64,000 nucleotides of DNA. It comes from Panacibacter microcysteis. GTDB lineage: Bacteria > Bacteroidota > Bacteroidia > Chitinophagales > Chitinophagaceae. The position numbers and the translations under genes were made by a program. Shown here in pieces: positions 1 to 8,050 of the stretch. Where the stretch lies: positions 2,852,001-2,916,000 of the forward strand of contig NZ_JADWYR010000001.1 of the NCBI RefSeq assembly GCF_015831355.1, in the 5' to 3' direction. The notes beneath the pieces are model-generated. The model saw only the letters and a program-made list of their open reading frames with translations, was not told the origin of the DNA and did no database searches. Position 1 is the first letter of the stretch. Each line of letters opens with the position of its first letter.

Positions 1-2
1 CG

Positions 3-713
3 CTCAATGAATGGGCAAAGCAAGGCAGGCTTCATCTTTCAAAGATCAGCTATGGTGTGTTACCACTGGTGTTGAAAGAATATATTGTTTTAAACAGCGG
101 TGGTGCATTGGGAAAAGGAGTGGGGCCATTGCTTATCACCAAAGATGCATCAACAGTTATCAACAATGAAAGTACTGTGGCCATTCCTGGTTTGAATACT
201 ACAGCGCACATGCTTTTTTCACTGGCATACCCGCAGGTAAAAAATAAAGTGTTCAAAGTATTTCATGAAATAGAAAATGCAGTTTTAAGTGGAAGTGTTG
301 ATGCAGGTGTGATCATTCATGAAAACCGTTTTACGTATCACCTGAAGGGTTTGCACAAAGTGGCCGACCTTGGCGAATACTGGGAAACACAAACCCATGC
401 GCCAATACCACTGGGTGGCATTGTGGCGCGCAGGAACCTGCCTGTAGCTCTTATACAACAAGCCGATAAGCTGATAAAGCAAAGTGTTGAACATGCGTAT
501 GCCAATCATCATGAGCAACTGGCGGAGTATGTAAGCATGCATTCGCAGGAAATGAGTGAAAGTGTTATGCGGCAGCATATAGATCTTTATGTAAACAATT
601 ATTCTGTCGATCTTGGTGCTGCTGGCAAAAAAGCGGTAGCAGCTTTTATTGAAGTATTCGAAAAGATCAACAATACCAGTATTGCCAAAGACAATATTTT
701 TATCGCATCTTAA
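3..713 (+). CDS. mqnD: 1,4-dihydroxy-6-naphthoate synthase MqnD (5' end outside window)
   Basis: The reading frame is open from base 3, so the gene begins upstream and about 237 C-terminal codons are visible. Motifs LNSGGALGKGVGPLL near the start of the visible part and GVIIHE...DLGEYWE...PIPLGGIVARRNL further on are characteristic of MqnD, a periplasmic-binding-protein fold enzyme that cleaves cyclic de-hypoxanthine futalosine to 1,4-dihydroxy-6-naphthoate in the futalosine route to menaquinone. The usual length is about 270-290 residues, so only some 40 residues are missing. The next gene follows after 11 bases on the same strand. The family call is confident; the true start cannot be seen here. 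Confidence 0.9.
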   Translation, partial: LNEWAKQGRLHLSKISYGVLPLVLKEYIVLNSGGALGKGVGPLLITKDASTVINNESTVAIPGLNTTAHMLFSLAYPQVKNKVFKVFHEIENAVLSGSVDAGVIIHENRFTYHLKGLHKVADLGEYWETQTHAPIPLGGIVARRNLPVALIQQADKLIKQSVEHAYANHHEQLAEYVSMHSQEMSESVMRQHIDLYVNNYSVDLGAAGKKAVAAFIEVFEKINNTSIAKDNIFIAS

Positions 714-724
714 ATTAAAACTGC

Positions 725-1393
725 GTGCATAATTTTTTTGATGTCAATACCGAGTTCTTCAACCTTTTGGGTTATTCCATGAGCTATATAGAATTTACCG
801 GTGTACTTTTTGGGCTGATCGCAGTATGGCTTTCCGCAAAAGCGCATTTACTAAGCTGGCCCGTGGGCATCGTTAATGTGATACTTGCAGGCATTTTATA
901 TTACCAGGTGCAGTTATACCCCGACATGTTTTTGCAATGCTTTTTCTTTGTTACCAACATTATTGGCTGGTGGAGATGGGCCAACCCCAAACCTGCAGAA
1001 GCAGATAAAAAGCAGCAGTTGAAAGTAAGTTATATGAGCCGTAAGCAACTGGTACTTGCAGTAATCATTGCTACACTTGGAACATATTTACTGGGGCAGT
1101 TTGCCAGTAACCTGCACCACTGGTTTCCCGCTGTGTTTGCGCAGCCCAGTGCTTTTCCTTACATAGATTCATTTATAACTGTAATGAGCGTGCTCACCAC
1201 ATTTTACATGATCGAAAAAAAGATCGAATCCTGGATCATCTGGATCATCGTAGACATAGTGGCCACATTTTTATATTACATCAAAGGCGTAAAATTTTAC
1301 AGCCTCGAATACCTCATCTTCACGATCATCGCTGCCTATGGTTTAATGCACTGGGCAAAAGAGTATAAAAGCTACGCTTCAAAACCGGTATGA
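725..1393 (+). CDS. pnuC: Nicotinamide riboside transporter PnuC
   Basis: This is a polytopic membrane protein with about seven hydrophobic segments and the PnuC signature WLSAKAHLLSWPVGIVN followed by FVTNIIGWWRW. PnuC imports nicotinamide riboside through the inner membrane. The first start in frame is GTG at 725; an ATG at 779 (MSYIEFTGVLFG) gives the more usual PnuC N-terminus and may be the true start. The stop overlaps the ATG of the following nadR-like gene by four bases (ATGA), so the two are translationally coupled, which fits transport plus phosphorylation of the riboside in NAD salvage. Confidence 0.9.
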   Translation: MHNFFDVNTEFFNLLGYSMSYIEFTGVLFGLIAVWLSAKAHLLSWPVGIVNVILAGILYYQVQLYPDMFLQCFFFVTNIIGWWRWANPKPAEADKKQQLKVSYMSRKQLVLAVIIATLGTYLLGQFASNLHHWFPAVFAQPSAFPYIDSFITVMSVLTTFYMIEKKIESWIIWIIVDIVATFLYYIKGVKFYSLEYLIFTIIAAYGLMHWAKEYKSYASKPV

Positions 1394-2361
1394 AAAGAGG
1401 ACTTGTTATAGGAAAATTCATGCCTTTACATCATGGTCATATCGCATTGATCAACTATGCTGCGGAAAGGTGCGATGAATTGATCGTGTCCATGAGCTAT
1501 ACACATTACGATGCAATCAATCCACAGCTACGCTTTAGCTGGTTGCAGCACATTTTCTCATCAAACCTTTTCATAAAATGTTACCTCATAAAGGACGATT
1601 TCGACAATGAAAACCTGCCGTTGTATGAGCGCACAAAGTTATGGGCCAAACGTATCCAGCAAGTTTATCCACCTATATCTTATGTATTTAGTTCAGAATC
1701 CTACGGAGAACCCTTTGCTGAAAGCTTGGCTGCCACGCATATTCCATTTGATGTTACAAGAGCCTTGGTGCCTGTTTCGGCAACACTCATAAGAACAAAG
1801 CCCTTTACTTACTGGAATTTTATCCCGGATATTGTTCGACCATACTTTGTAAAGAAGATCTGTTTTTTTGGGCCGGAGAGTACCGGTAAAACGTATATGG
1901 CAAGCCGTATGTCAGCAATCTTTAACACGCAATGGGTTTCCGAAGCGGCGAGAGCAATGCTAACTTCAAATGAATTTACCAAAACCGATATTATAAAGAT
2001 TGCCACGAAGCAGTTTCAAGATTATCAAACAAAATTATTGACTGCAAATAAGTTCTTGTTTTGTGACACCGATGTTATTACTACACAAATCTATTCTCAA
2101 CATTATCTTGGAGAAGTGCCGGCTGAACTTTTAAATATTGAATTACAAACGCCATATGATATTTACTTTCTTATGAATATTGATGTGCCGTGGATTGCAG
2201 ACTATATAAGAGACTTTGGTGATAGGCGTAATATAATGATGGAGATTTTTACTGCGCAACTGGACAAGAGAAAAATTCTTTGTAAAGTTGTTAGTGGTTC
2301 ATATGCCGAGAGAGAACAACAAGTTATACATACACTTAACGAAATGCTTATGCAATACTAA
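1390..2361 (+). CDS. nadR: NadR-like bifunctional NMN adenylyltransferase / nicotinamide riboside kinase
   Basis: This 323-residue protein has two domains. Residues 1-150 carry the nucleotidyltransferase signature GKFMPLHHGH (residues 8-17), and residues 155-323 are a P-loop kinase with GPESTGKT at 161-168. The arrangement matches NadR without its N-terminal repressor domain: nicotinamide riboside is phosphorylated to NMN, which is then adenylylated to NAD. It overlaps pnuC by four bases, giving a transporter-kinase pair. The C-terminal half is somewhat richer in A and T than the N-terminal half. A repeat pair starts just after the stop codon. Confidence 0.9.
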   Translation: MKRGLVIGKFMPLHHGHIALINYAAERCDELIVSMSYTHYDAINPQLRFSWLQHIFSSNLFIKCYLIKDDFDNENLPLYERTKLWAKRIQQVYPPISYVFSSESYGEPFAESLAATHIPFDVTRALVPVSATLIRTKPFTYWNFIPDIVRPYFVKKICFFGPESTGKTYMASRMSAIFNTQWVSEAARAMLTSNEFTKTDIIKIATKQFQDYQTKLLTANKFLFCDTDVITTQIYSQHYLGEVPAELLNIELQTPYDIYFLMNIDVPWIADYIRDFGDRRNIMMEIFTAQLDKRKILCKVVSGSYAEREQQVIHTLNEMLMQY

Positions 2362-2376
2362 TCGTTTATTTTTTTG

Positions 2377-2436
2377 AGCCCGGCAGCACCACTTCGATTG
2401 ATCTTCGTTGCGTCGCACTCTTGTACTTCCTGTTCT
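2377..2436 (+). repeat. Interspersed repeat copy 1 (core type A)
   Basis: It contains AGCCCGGCAGCA, then TTG-CGTCGCACTC-TTGTAC; the GGCATCGCCTG arm is degraded. It lies 16 bases after the nadR stop and forms an inverted pair with copy 2, between convergent genes. Confidence 0.8.
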
Positions 2437-2544
2437 TTGCGCGGCAACCACCGGCGCAATAAGCCTTACCTGTGTAGTTAAACAATTATACCGTAGAAAA
2501 AAAGCAGCCCTGTTGAAAAAGATCGCTTCAGTCGCCATAACAAA

Positions 2545-2587
2545 CGGAACGCACAAGTGAGTGACACAACAGGCGATGCCATGAAAA
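2545..2587 (-). repeat. Interspersed repeat copy 2 (core type B)
   Basis: On the minus strand it reads CATGGCATCGCCTGTTG, the type B core TGTCACTCAC, then TTGTGC. It sits just beyond the 3' end of the photolyase gene, in inverted orientation to copy 1. Confidence 0.85.
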
Positions 2588-2614
2588 CGATTGCCGGGTA
2601 AATATTTTATAGCA

Positions 2615-3922
2615 CTAGCTTTTGCGCACCGCCTTGCTATACACTTCAATAGCGCGTTTCCTTGCGGCATCATGCTCAACAATGGGTTTTACGTATTCAA
2701 AGCTTTCAAACTCAGGCACCCATTTGCGTATATACTTCAGATCCTTATCGAACTTCTGTGTTTGCAGTGTAGGGTTAAATACACGGAAATAAGGTGCTGC
2801 ATCGCAGCCGCAGCCTGCTGCCCATTGCCAGCCGCCATTGTTGGCTGCATAATCAAAATCGAGCAGCTTTTTAGCAAAGTAAGCTTCGCCCAACCGCCAG
2901 TCTATGAGCAAATGTTTGCTCAGGAATGAAGCAGTGATCATCCGTACGCGGTTGTGCATAAATCCGGTAGCGTTAAGCTCACGCATGCCTGCATCTACAA
3001 TGGGGTAACCGGTTTGCCCATCGCACCAGGCTTTAAAAAGCTTTTCGTCGTAGCTCCACTTAATATTATCGTATTCCGGTCTGAAGGCTTTTTCTTTACG
3101 CACATGCGGAAAGTGCCAGAGAATCATTTGATAAAAATCCCGCCAGATGAGTTCATTGAGGTATGTTTCATTTAACGCTTTGGCCTTTGTGGCAAGTTTG
3201 CGAATGCTGATGGTTCCAAAACGAAGGTGCACACCCATGCGGCTGGTGCCGGGTATTCCCGGAAAATCTCTTGTTTTATGGTATTGCTCTATAATGGTTG
3301 TACGCACATTTGCCGGCGGAAACTGGTCATCTGTTTGTTCAAAGCCCATGCTTTCCAGCGAAGGTATCCTGTGCGGTTTGCTTTTATGAAAATTACCGAA
3401 GTACTTTTCTGTCGGGTAGCTTTGCAGGTGAAAATCTGTGAGCGTAGCTTTCCAGCGGCGGCTGTATGGCGTAAAAACAGTGTAAGGTTTGCCATCATCT
3501 TTCAGCACTTCTTCGCGTGCAAGTATAACCTGGTCTTTGTATAGTTTAAGGGAAGCATTGTGCTGCTGCAGCAGGTCTATAATGGCTGCATCACGGTCAA
3601 GTGCATACTGTTCGTAATCTTCATTGGCGTACACGGTTTCGATGGTATATTTTTTTGTAAGCGCTTTATATGCATTTAAAGGTGTATCATAGAATACTTC
3701 AAGGCTGCTGTGGTGTTTTTCCAGTGTTTGCTGCATCTCCTCCAGCGCCAGCCTGATAAATGCCAGCCGCCTGTCTTTTTTGTCTTCCAGCTCATCAAGA
3801 ATATTTGTGTCAAATATAAAAACCGGTACCACCGGGTGTTTGCTTTTTAGTGCATGATAGAGTGCTGCATTATCGTCTAAACGCAAATCCCGCCTGAACC
3901 ACATTATGTTTACTGTTGCCAT
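2615..3922 (-). CDS. phrB: Deoxyribodipyrimidine photolyase (class I cryptochrome/photolyase family)
   Basis: The N-terminus MATVNIMWFRRDLRLDDN is the start of the antenna-binding photolyase domain. The C-terminal half carries the FAD-binding region, with GQTGYPIVDAGMREL, FMHNRVRMI and NNGGWQWAAGCGCDAAPYFR. The enzyme uses blue light and reduced FAD to split cyclobutane pyrimidine dimers. The length (435 residues from the ATG at 3922) is normal for the class; a further upstream in-frame start at 3949 would add nine unconvincing residues. It is convergent with nadR, with two repeat copies between. A cryptochrome-like regulatory role cannot be ruled out, but the conserved tryptophans favour a repair enzyme. 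Confidence 0.92.
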   Translation of the reverse strand: MATVNIMWFRRDLRLDDNAALYHALKSKHPVVPVFIFDTNILDELEDKKDRRLAFIRLALEEMQQTLEKHHSSLEVFYDTPLNAYKALTKKYTIETVYANEDYEQYALDRDAAIIDLLQQHNASLKLYKDQVILAREEVLKDDGKPYTVFTPYSRRWKATLTDFHLQSYPTEKYFGNFHKSKPHRIPSLESMGFEQTDDQFPPANVRTTIIEQYHKTRDFPGIPGTSRMGVHLRFGTISIRKLATKAKALNETYLNELIWRDFYQMILWHFPHVRKEKAFRPEYDNIKWSYDEKLFKAWCDGQTGYPIVDAGMRELNATGFMHNRVRMITASFLSKHLLIDWRLGEAYFAKKLLDFDYAANNGGWQWAAGCGCDAAPYFRVFNPTLQTQKFDKDLKYIRKWVPEFESFEYVKPIVEHDAARKRAIEVYSKAVRKS

Positions 3923-4249
3923 CTGCCGTCTTTTGTTTTGCTTAAACAAAGATTGTGCGAAAAGGTTGATGGGTGATCAATTACACTGGCAGCACGTACA
4001 ACAGATTTGCTTTAACAACAAGCGTAAAAATACGTACGTGAAACAGGAGTAATTGTAGTACTAATGCGTAAAATAGTACAGGTAAGTACTGAAAATTGCA
4101 GGAGCTATACCGGCTGTAACTCAATACAGTACGGTGTTTCCGGGAAAATGACTGGAAGCTTAAAAGTTGATCTGTCATTACATATTGCAAAAAAGTATAT
4201 TGATAGTTTGTACTTTTAGTGTGAACATTACTCATCAAAAACATTCGTC
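3923..4249. other. Intergenic region between divergent genes
   Basis: These 327 bases separate the photolyase start from the next plus-strand gene. A TACTTTTA sequence (4211-4218), one mismatch from the TAnnTTTG box, lies about 30 bases before the ATG at 4250 and could be its promoter. The 87-codon open frame on the minus strand has no recognisable features. No interspersed repeat copy is present. Confidence 0.4.
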
Positions 4250-4693
4250 ATGGAAAATTTAGATTTAAAAAAAATCACGCTAAAGGAGGCCGTTCAGCTT
4301 ACGAAAGCTTACCGTGCGTCCCGAAAAACTGTCGAATCCCAGGCTTTTTTCATTCCATTGAATGTGCTGGAAAAATTTCTGGTTGTGCCTGAAGTGAAAG
4401 GCATCCACATCTACATTGGAGAAGGCTATGGGCCGGATAAAAAAACAGCGCATCAATTAATTTTAGTGCCCACAAAGTTCAGGGACCTGAACAAAGATGA
4501 GCAATTCGAAAAAAGTGCCTTATTCGGTGCCGGGGAGAGCGATTCTGCCGATAACGCGAACATTGCCACTGAAGATATCCTTTTTTATGCCTATGCTATA
4601 AACGGCGGTAAACAGTCTGATAACATAGAAACAGTTTATGCTTCCGGCCCTCATCCTCCACCGCCAAACACGAGGAATGCGCTTAATTCCTGA
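4250..4693 (+). CDS. Conserved hypothetical protein, 147 residues
   Basis: I do not recognise a named family. The protein is soluble, starts MENLDLKKITLKEAVQ, contains the stretch HIYIGEGYG and ends with a proline-rich tail (HPPPPNTR). Small proteins of this type, with an early KEAVQL helix and an IRIYIG-like strand, are common in Chitinophagaceae next to two-component genes (recollection, not checked). It is followed after 46 bases by a membrane protein, then a histidine kinase and a LuxR regulator, so it may be the first gene of that operon. Confidence 0.7.
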   Translation: MENLDLKKITLKEAVQLTKAYRASRKTVESQAFFIPLNVLEKFLVVPEVKGIHIYIGEGYGPDKKTAHQLILVPTKFRDLNKDEQFEKSALFGAGESDSADNANIATEDILFYAYAINGGKQSDNIETVYASGPHPPPPNTRNALNS

Positions 4694-4739
4694 GAGCAGC
4701 AGTATCTATACTTATGAAAAAACCCTGACAATCTGTACT

Positions 4740-5417
4740 ATGCACATCTTATTCCCTTTCATTGAAACATTATCCCCTGTAATTCCTTTGGCCACATGCA
4801 TGGTCATAAAACCGCGGGGCAGGTGGGTAACTGTCCTGCTGGTTTATTTTTTTGTTTACATGCTGCTGGCCGGTTTTGCTAATTTTTATAAGGGCTTTGC
4901 AAAAGACAATATCCTTGTATATGTAGCAATTACTGTGTTTACTTTTTGCTGTTTTGCATTGCTCATTAACCAATTTATAAGCAATAAACGGATATGGTAC
5001 ACAAGTTATCTTATTATGATTGCAGTACTTTTTTTTGCCGTTTATAATTCAACTGTTTCAGGGGGCTTAAAGTATTATGACAGCCGCACTTCCTCGCTTA
5101 GTGCATTGTTGCTGATCTCTTATTGTATTTATTATTATTGTATGCAGATCATACAGCCGAAAGATTATTTTATTTACCAGGAACCATCGTTCTGGATTAT
5201 TACCGGCATATTTATTTACTGTGGTGGTAACTTTTTCTTATTTACAAATTACAGAGATCTTTGCCTGCAGGCAGAATACATGGTGAAAGAGGGTAATAAA
5301 ACAACATCTGATATGCTTTGGAGCTTTGCAGAATCTATCTGGATCGTAGCGGATTTGCTTATTCTCTTAACCAATATTTTGTTTGCAAAAGCTATTCTAT
5401 GCACGAGGAACAAATAA
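4740..5417 (+). CDS. Multi-pass membrane protein upstream of a histidine kinase
   Basis: From the ATG at 4740 (MHILFPFIETLSPVIP) the 225-residue protein has about six or seven hydrophobic segments and no enzymatic motif. A longer frame from 4638 would overlap the previous gene and is unlikely. Its 3' end overlaps the start of the kinase gene by 19 bases, so the two are coupled. The kinase has only one membrane helix and no input domain, so this protein may supply the sensing part, as split 7TM sensors do; that is inference from position. Confidence 0.75.
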   Translation: MHILFPFIETLSPVIPLATCMVIKPRGRWVTVLLVYFFVYMLLAGFANFYKGFAKDNILVYVAITVFTFCCFALLINQFISNKRIWYTSYLIMIAVLFFAVYNSTVSGGLKYYDSRTSSLSALLLISYCIYYYCMQIIQPKDYFIYQEPSFWIITGIFIYCGGNFFLFTNYRDLCLQAEYMVKEGNKTTSDMLWSFAESIWIVADLLILLTNILFAKAILCTRNK

Positions 5418-6205
5418 ATATTGTCTCTCTTATAATCTATGGTACAATCGTCATGATAGCCTTATTGCTCACGATCGTTTTCTTTGTGCTTATCCACCAG
5501 CGAAAAGTAATACAATACCAGTTGCAGCTGAAAGAAGTAAACGAGGCGCAGCAAAAGAAACTTACGGTTGCCGCTATAGAATCAGAAGAAGCCGAACGCA
5601 AACGTATTTCAGCAGAATTACACGATGAAGTAGGTGCCCTGCTGTCTACCGTAAAACTTTACCTGAGCCAGGTGCAGCCCGAGCATTTAAACAGCGACAG
5701 CAAAATAAAACTCCTCAACCAGTCTAAAGACCTGTTGGATGAAAGCATTAAAACAGTACGCAATATTTCTTCAAACCTGCAGCCCATGCTTATTGCAGAT
5801 TTTGGTCTCGAAAGCACCATCCAGCATTTCTGTAATAAGATCAACCAGCCACCTGTTTTTACTGCAACGCTCACCGTGGAAGACGCTATCAGCCGCATGC
5901 CTGCAGATAAGGAACTGGCTGTTTTTCGTATCGTGCAGGAGGTTACCAATAATGTGATCAAACACTCCGGGGCCACATACATCTATTATTCGGTGGTACA
6001 GCAAACAGATGCGCTGGAAGTGCATTTTAAATACAACGGCAATGGACTTGGCCAGCAGGAGTACGAAGAAAAGTTATATCATTCACAGGGTTTGGGTCTG
6101 AAGAATATGCAGAACCGGCTTAATATACTGAAAGGTGATGTATTGTACCAAAAAAACGATAACTTAACCAACACCATCACAGTAAAAATTCCTTTTTCCG
6201 CATAA
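5399..6205 (+). CDS. Sensor histidine kinase, HisKA_3 type
   Basis: The ATG at 5399 gives 268 residues: one transmembrane helix (about 9-33), a coiled-coil stretch, the dimerisation/phospho-acceptor helix with ERKRISAELHDEVGALL (His75), and a HATPase domain with N-box EVTNNVIKHSG and GLGLKNMQNRL. The G1 box is unusual: YNGNG (212-216) where DxGxG is expected. It overlaps the membrane protein gene and is followed after 10 bases by a NarL/LuxR regulator, its evident partner. The autokinase function is inferred from the intact His and N-box. Confidence 0.88.
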   Translation: MHEEQINIVSLIIYGTIVMIALLLTIVFFVLIHQRKVIQYQLQLKEVNEAQQKKLTVAAIESEEAERKRISAELHDEVGALLSTVKLYLSQVQPEHLNSDSKIKLLNQSKDLLDESIKTVRNISSNLQPMLIADFGLESTIQHFCNKINQPPVFTATLTVEDAISRMPADKELAVFRIVQEVTNNVIKHSGATYIYYSVVQQTDALEVHFKYNGNGLGQQEYEEKLYHSQGLGLKNMQNRLNILKGDVLYQKNDNLTNTITVKIPFSA

Positions 6206-6215
6206 ACCCACACAT

Positions 6216-6869
6216 ATGCAAAAACATATACGGTATGCCATTGCTGATGACCACAAAATTTTTCGCCGCGGTGTCATCAGCGCGCTGGAAGATATGCCTG
6301 CACTAAAGCTGGTACTCGAGGCAGAAAATGGCAAAGACCTGCTTGCCAACATTGCCAGGGCAAAGCCAGATGTGGTGTTGCTCGATCTTAAAATGCCTGA
6401 GATGGATGGTATTGAAACAACCATCGAATTACGCAAAAGGAATATCGACGTCAGGATCATTATCATTACCATGATGGATGATGAAAAATATGTTATTCAC
6501 CTGATGGAGACCGGCGCAAACGGCTACCTGCTAAAGAATGCAGAGCCGGAAGAAATTAAAACGGCCATCATTACCGCATGCGAAAATGGTTATTACTTCA
6601 ACGATTTTGTAAACAAAGCTTTGTTGCGAAAGGTGCTGCACAAAAATTTTCTCAAACCGGTATTCAACAAAGACATTGACCTGACGAGCCGCGAAATTGA
6701 AGTGCTCAAACTCATCTGCGAAGAAAAAACAGCCAATGAAATTGGTGCACAGATTTTTCTAAGTCCGCGCACGGTAGAAGGTATACGTACCAAATTATTG
6801 GAGAAGATCGGTGTAAAAAATACCGCCGGTCTTGTAATGTATGCAGTAAAAAACAGGATTGTTAAATAA
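6216..6869 (+). CDS. Response regulator, NarL/LuxR family
   Basis: A receiver domain (acid pocket DD at 11-12, phospho-acceptor Asp57 in VVLLDLKMPEMDG, Lys in YLLKNA) is followed by a C-terminal LuxR helix-turn-helix (LTSREIEVLKLICEEKTANEIG...SPRTVEGIRTKLLEKIGVKN). It is the cognate DNA-binding partner of the upstream HisKA_3 kinase. A repeat copy starts directly after the stop codon, so the transcript probably ends within it. Targets are not evident from the window. Confidence 0.92.
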   Translation: MQKHIRYAIADDHKIFRRGVISALEDMPALKLVLEAENGKDLLANIARAKPDVVLLDLKMPEMDGIETTIELRKRNIDVRIIIITMMDDEKYVIHLMETGANGYLLKNAEPEEIKTAIITACENGYYFNDFVNKALLRKVLHKNFLKPVFNKDIDLTSREIEVLKLICEEKTANEIGAQIFLSPRTVEGIRTKLLEKIGVKNTAGLVMYAVKNRIVK

Positions 6870-6871
6870 GG

Positions 6872-6950
6872 TTTTGTACTAAGCTGCATTGCTGCTATCA
6901 CCGCCTGTTGTGTCACTCACTTGTACGGTTGGTTCATTATGCAGCATTGC
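6872..6950 (+). repeat. Interspersed repeat copy 3 (core type B)
   Basis: It contains CCGCCTGTTG, the type B core TGTCACTCAC, then TTGTAC. Flanks TTTTGTACTAAGC...ATTGCTGCTAT on one side and GTTCATTATGCAGCA on the other are nearly the same as in copy 8. It fills the whole gap between two convergent genes and reaches the aminotransferase stop codon. Confidence 0.85.
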
Positions 6951-7799
6951 TCAGCCGGCGTTCAAGATATACTTCCTGTGAAAGAGTGCAGACATTTTTT
7001 TTACATAATTGCTATCATTGCACTGCTTCACCCATTTCAAACCATACACACTGTTGGTAAGAAACATTTCGCCGGCCTGTAGCAGGTCATCTGTGGTAAT
7101 CATGGTTTCTTCCACCGGTATGTTTTCTGCCCGCAGGCATTGCAGTAAATGCCGGCGCATCACACCTTCTACGCAACCTTCTGCCAGCGCAGGTGTTTTT
7201 ACAATACCATCTTTAATAATAAACACATTTGCAATTGTAGCATCAGCAATGCGGCCGTGGCTGTTCAGCAGTATCGCATCATTCAGGCGCGCCGCTTTTG
7301 CCCACAGTGCAGCCATAACATAAGGCAGGTAGTTATTGCTTTTTATAGGGCTGTAGTCATCACAGGCTTTTCCTGCCCTGGTAAATATGCCGGTTACCAG
7401 CCCATTCTCATTAAGGTCTTTAATGGCAGGGTTCAGCGGCCATGTCTGTATAAGATATTCAGGTGTATTACTAACCGCATCGTGCAGGCCACCATCCCCG
7501 CGAAAGATCATTAAACGAACACGCGCCAGCCTGCTGTGGCCGTTTTTCTGCGCAAGTGATGTGATGGCCTGTTCAAGCGCATCTTTGGTAAATGTGGCGG
7601 GTTTCTCAAAGAGCAGTATTTCAAGCGAACGGAACATTCTTTCAAAGTGGTAATCTGCCAATGCTATTTTGCCATTTACCATTTTCATGGTTTCGAAAAA
7701 ACCATCACCATACCTGAATGAGCGGTTGTTGGGTGAGATGAGCAGTTTATCTGCCCTAAAGATTTTCCCGTTGTAGTTAAGATATTCCTGCCCGTGCAT
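6951..7799 (-). CDS. Aminotransferase class IV (branched-chain aminotransferase or aminodeoxychorismate lyase-like)
   Basis: A fold-type IV PLP enzyme of 282 residues. Visible marks are FRYGDGFFETMK near the N-terminus, YHFERMFRSLE, SNNYLPYVMAALWAK with the expected active-site Lys region, and EGCVEGVMRR. It may transaminate branched-chain amino acids (IlvE) or release pyruvate from aminodeoxychorismate (PabC); the sequence alone does not decide. The start at 7799 (MHGQEYLNYNG) is preferred over in-frame starts at 7817 and 7847, because a perfect TACATTTG box lies at 7804-7811, upstream of 7799 only. Confidence 0.82.
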   Translation of the reverse strand: MHGQEYLNYNGKIFRADKLLISPNNRSFRYGDGFFETMKMVNGKIALADYHFERMFRSLEILLFEKPATFTKDALEQAITSLAQKNGHSRLARVRLMIFRGDGGLHDAVSNTPEYLIQTWPLNPAIKDLNENGLVTGIFTRAGKACDDYSPIKSNNYLPYVMAALWAKAARLNDAILLNSHGRIADATIANVFIIKDGIVKTPALAEGCVEGVMRRHLLQCLRAENIPVEETMITTDDLLQAGEMFLTNSVYGLKWVKQCNDSNYVKKMSALFHRKYILNAG

Positions 7800-7803
7800 G
7801 CAA

Positions 7804-7811
7804 CAAATGTA
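7804..7811 (-). promoter_or_regulatory. Promoter -7 box for the aminotransferase gene
   Basis: On the minus strand this reads TACATTTG, a perfect TAnnTTTG. No good TTTG is seen at -33. The box ends five bases before the proposed ATG, implying a leaderless or nearly leaderless mRNA, and argues against longer starts. Confidence 0.5.
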
Positions 7812-7913
7812 CAGCATCGGGGTTATTGCGTTTTTTGAATTGTACAAGTTGTACTGTGGGCTGGCAGGTAACGTGTTGCGCGGGTAAGGTTATAGGTGCT
7901 GCATACAGAGATA

Positions 7914-7966
7914 CAGTACAGGTGTGCGACGCAAGGGACGATGCCACAGCTACCGGCTGCCGGGCC
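7914..7966 (-). repeat. Interspersed repeat copy 4 (core type A, CAAGGGACGATGCC arm)
   Basis: On the plus strand it reads GTACAGGTGTGCGACGCA, then AGGGACGATGCC. The arm variant is shared with copies 5 and 22. It lies between divergent genes. Confidence 0.85.
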
Positions 7967-8050
7967 CATGAAAATTATAGCTAAATCTTAACGTAGCCGG
8001 AATGTGCATGAGTAAACTGTAATCAATATTTTCGTTTCAGCACCTGTTAT

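Noticed and set aside
3981-4244. 87-codon minus-strand gene before 4250
   Set aside because: Occupies the promoter region of the next gene and has no recognisable features.
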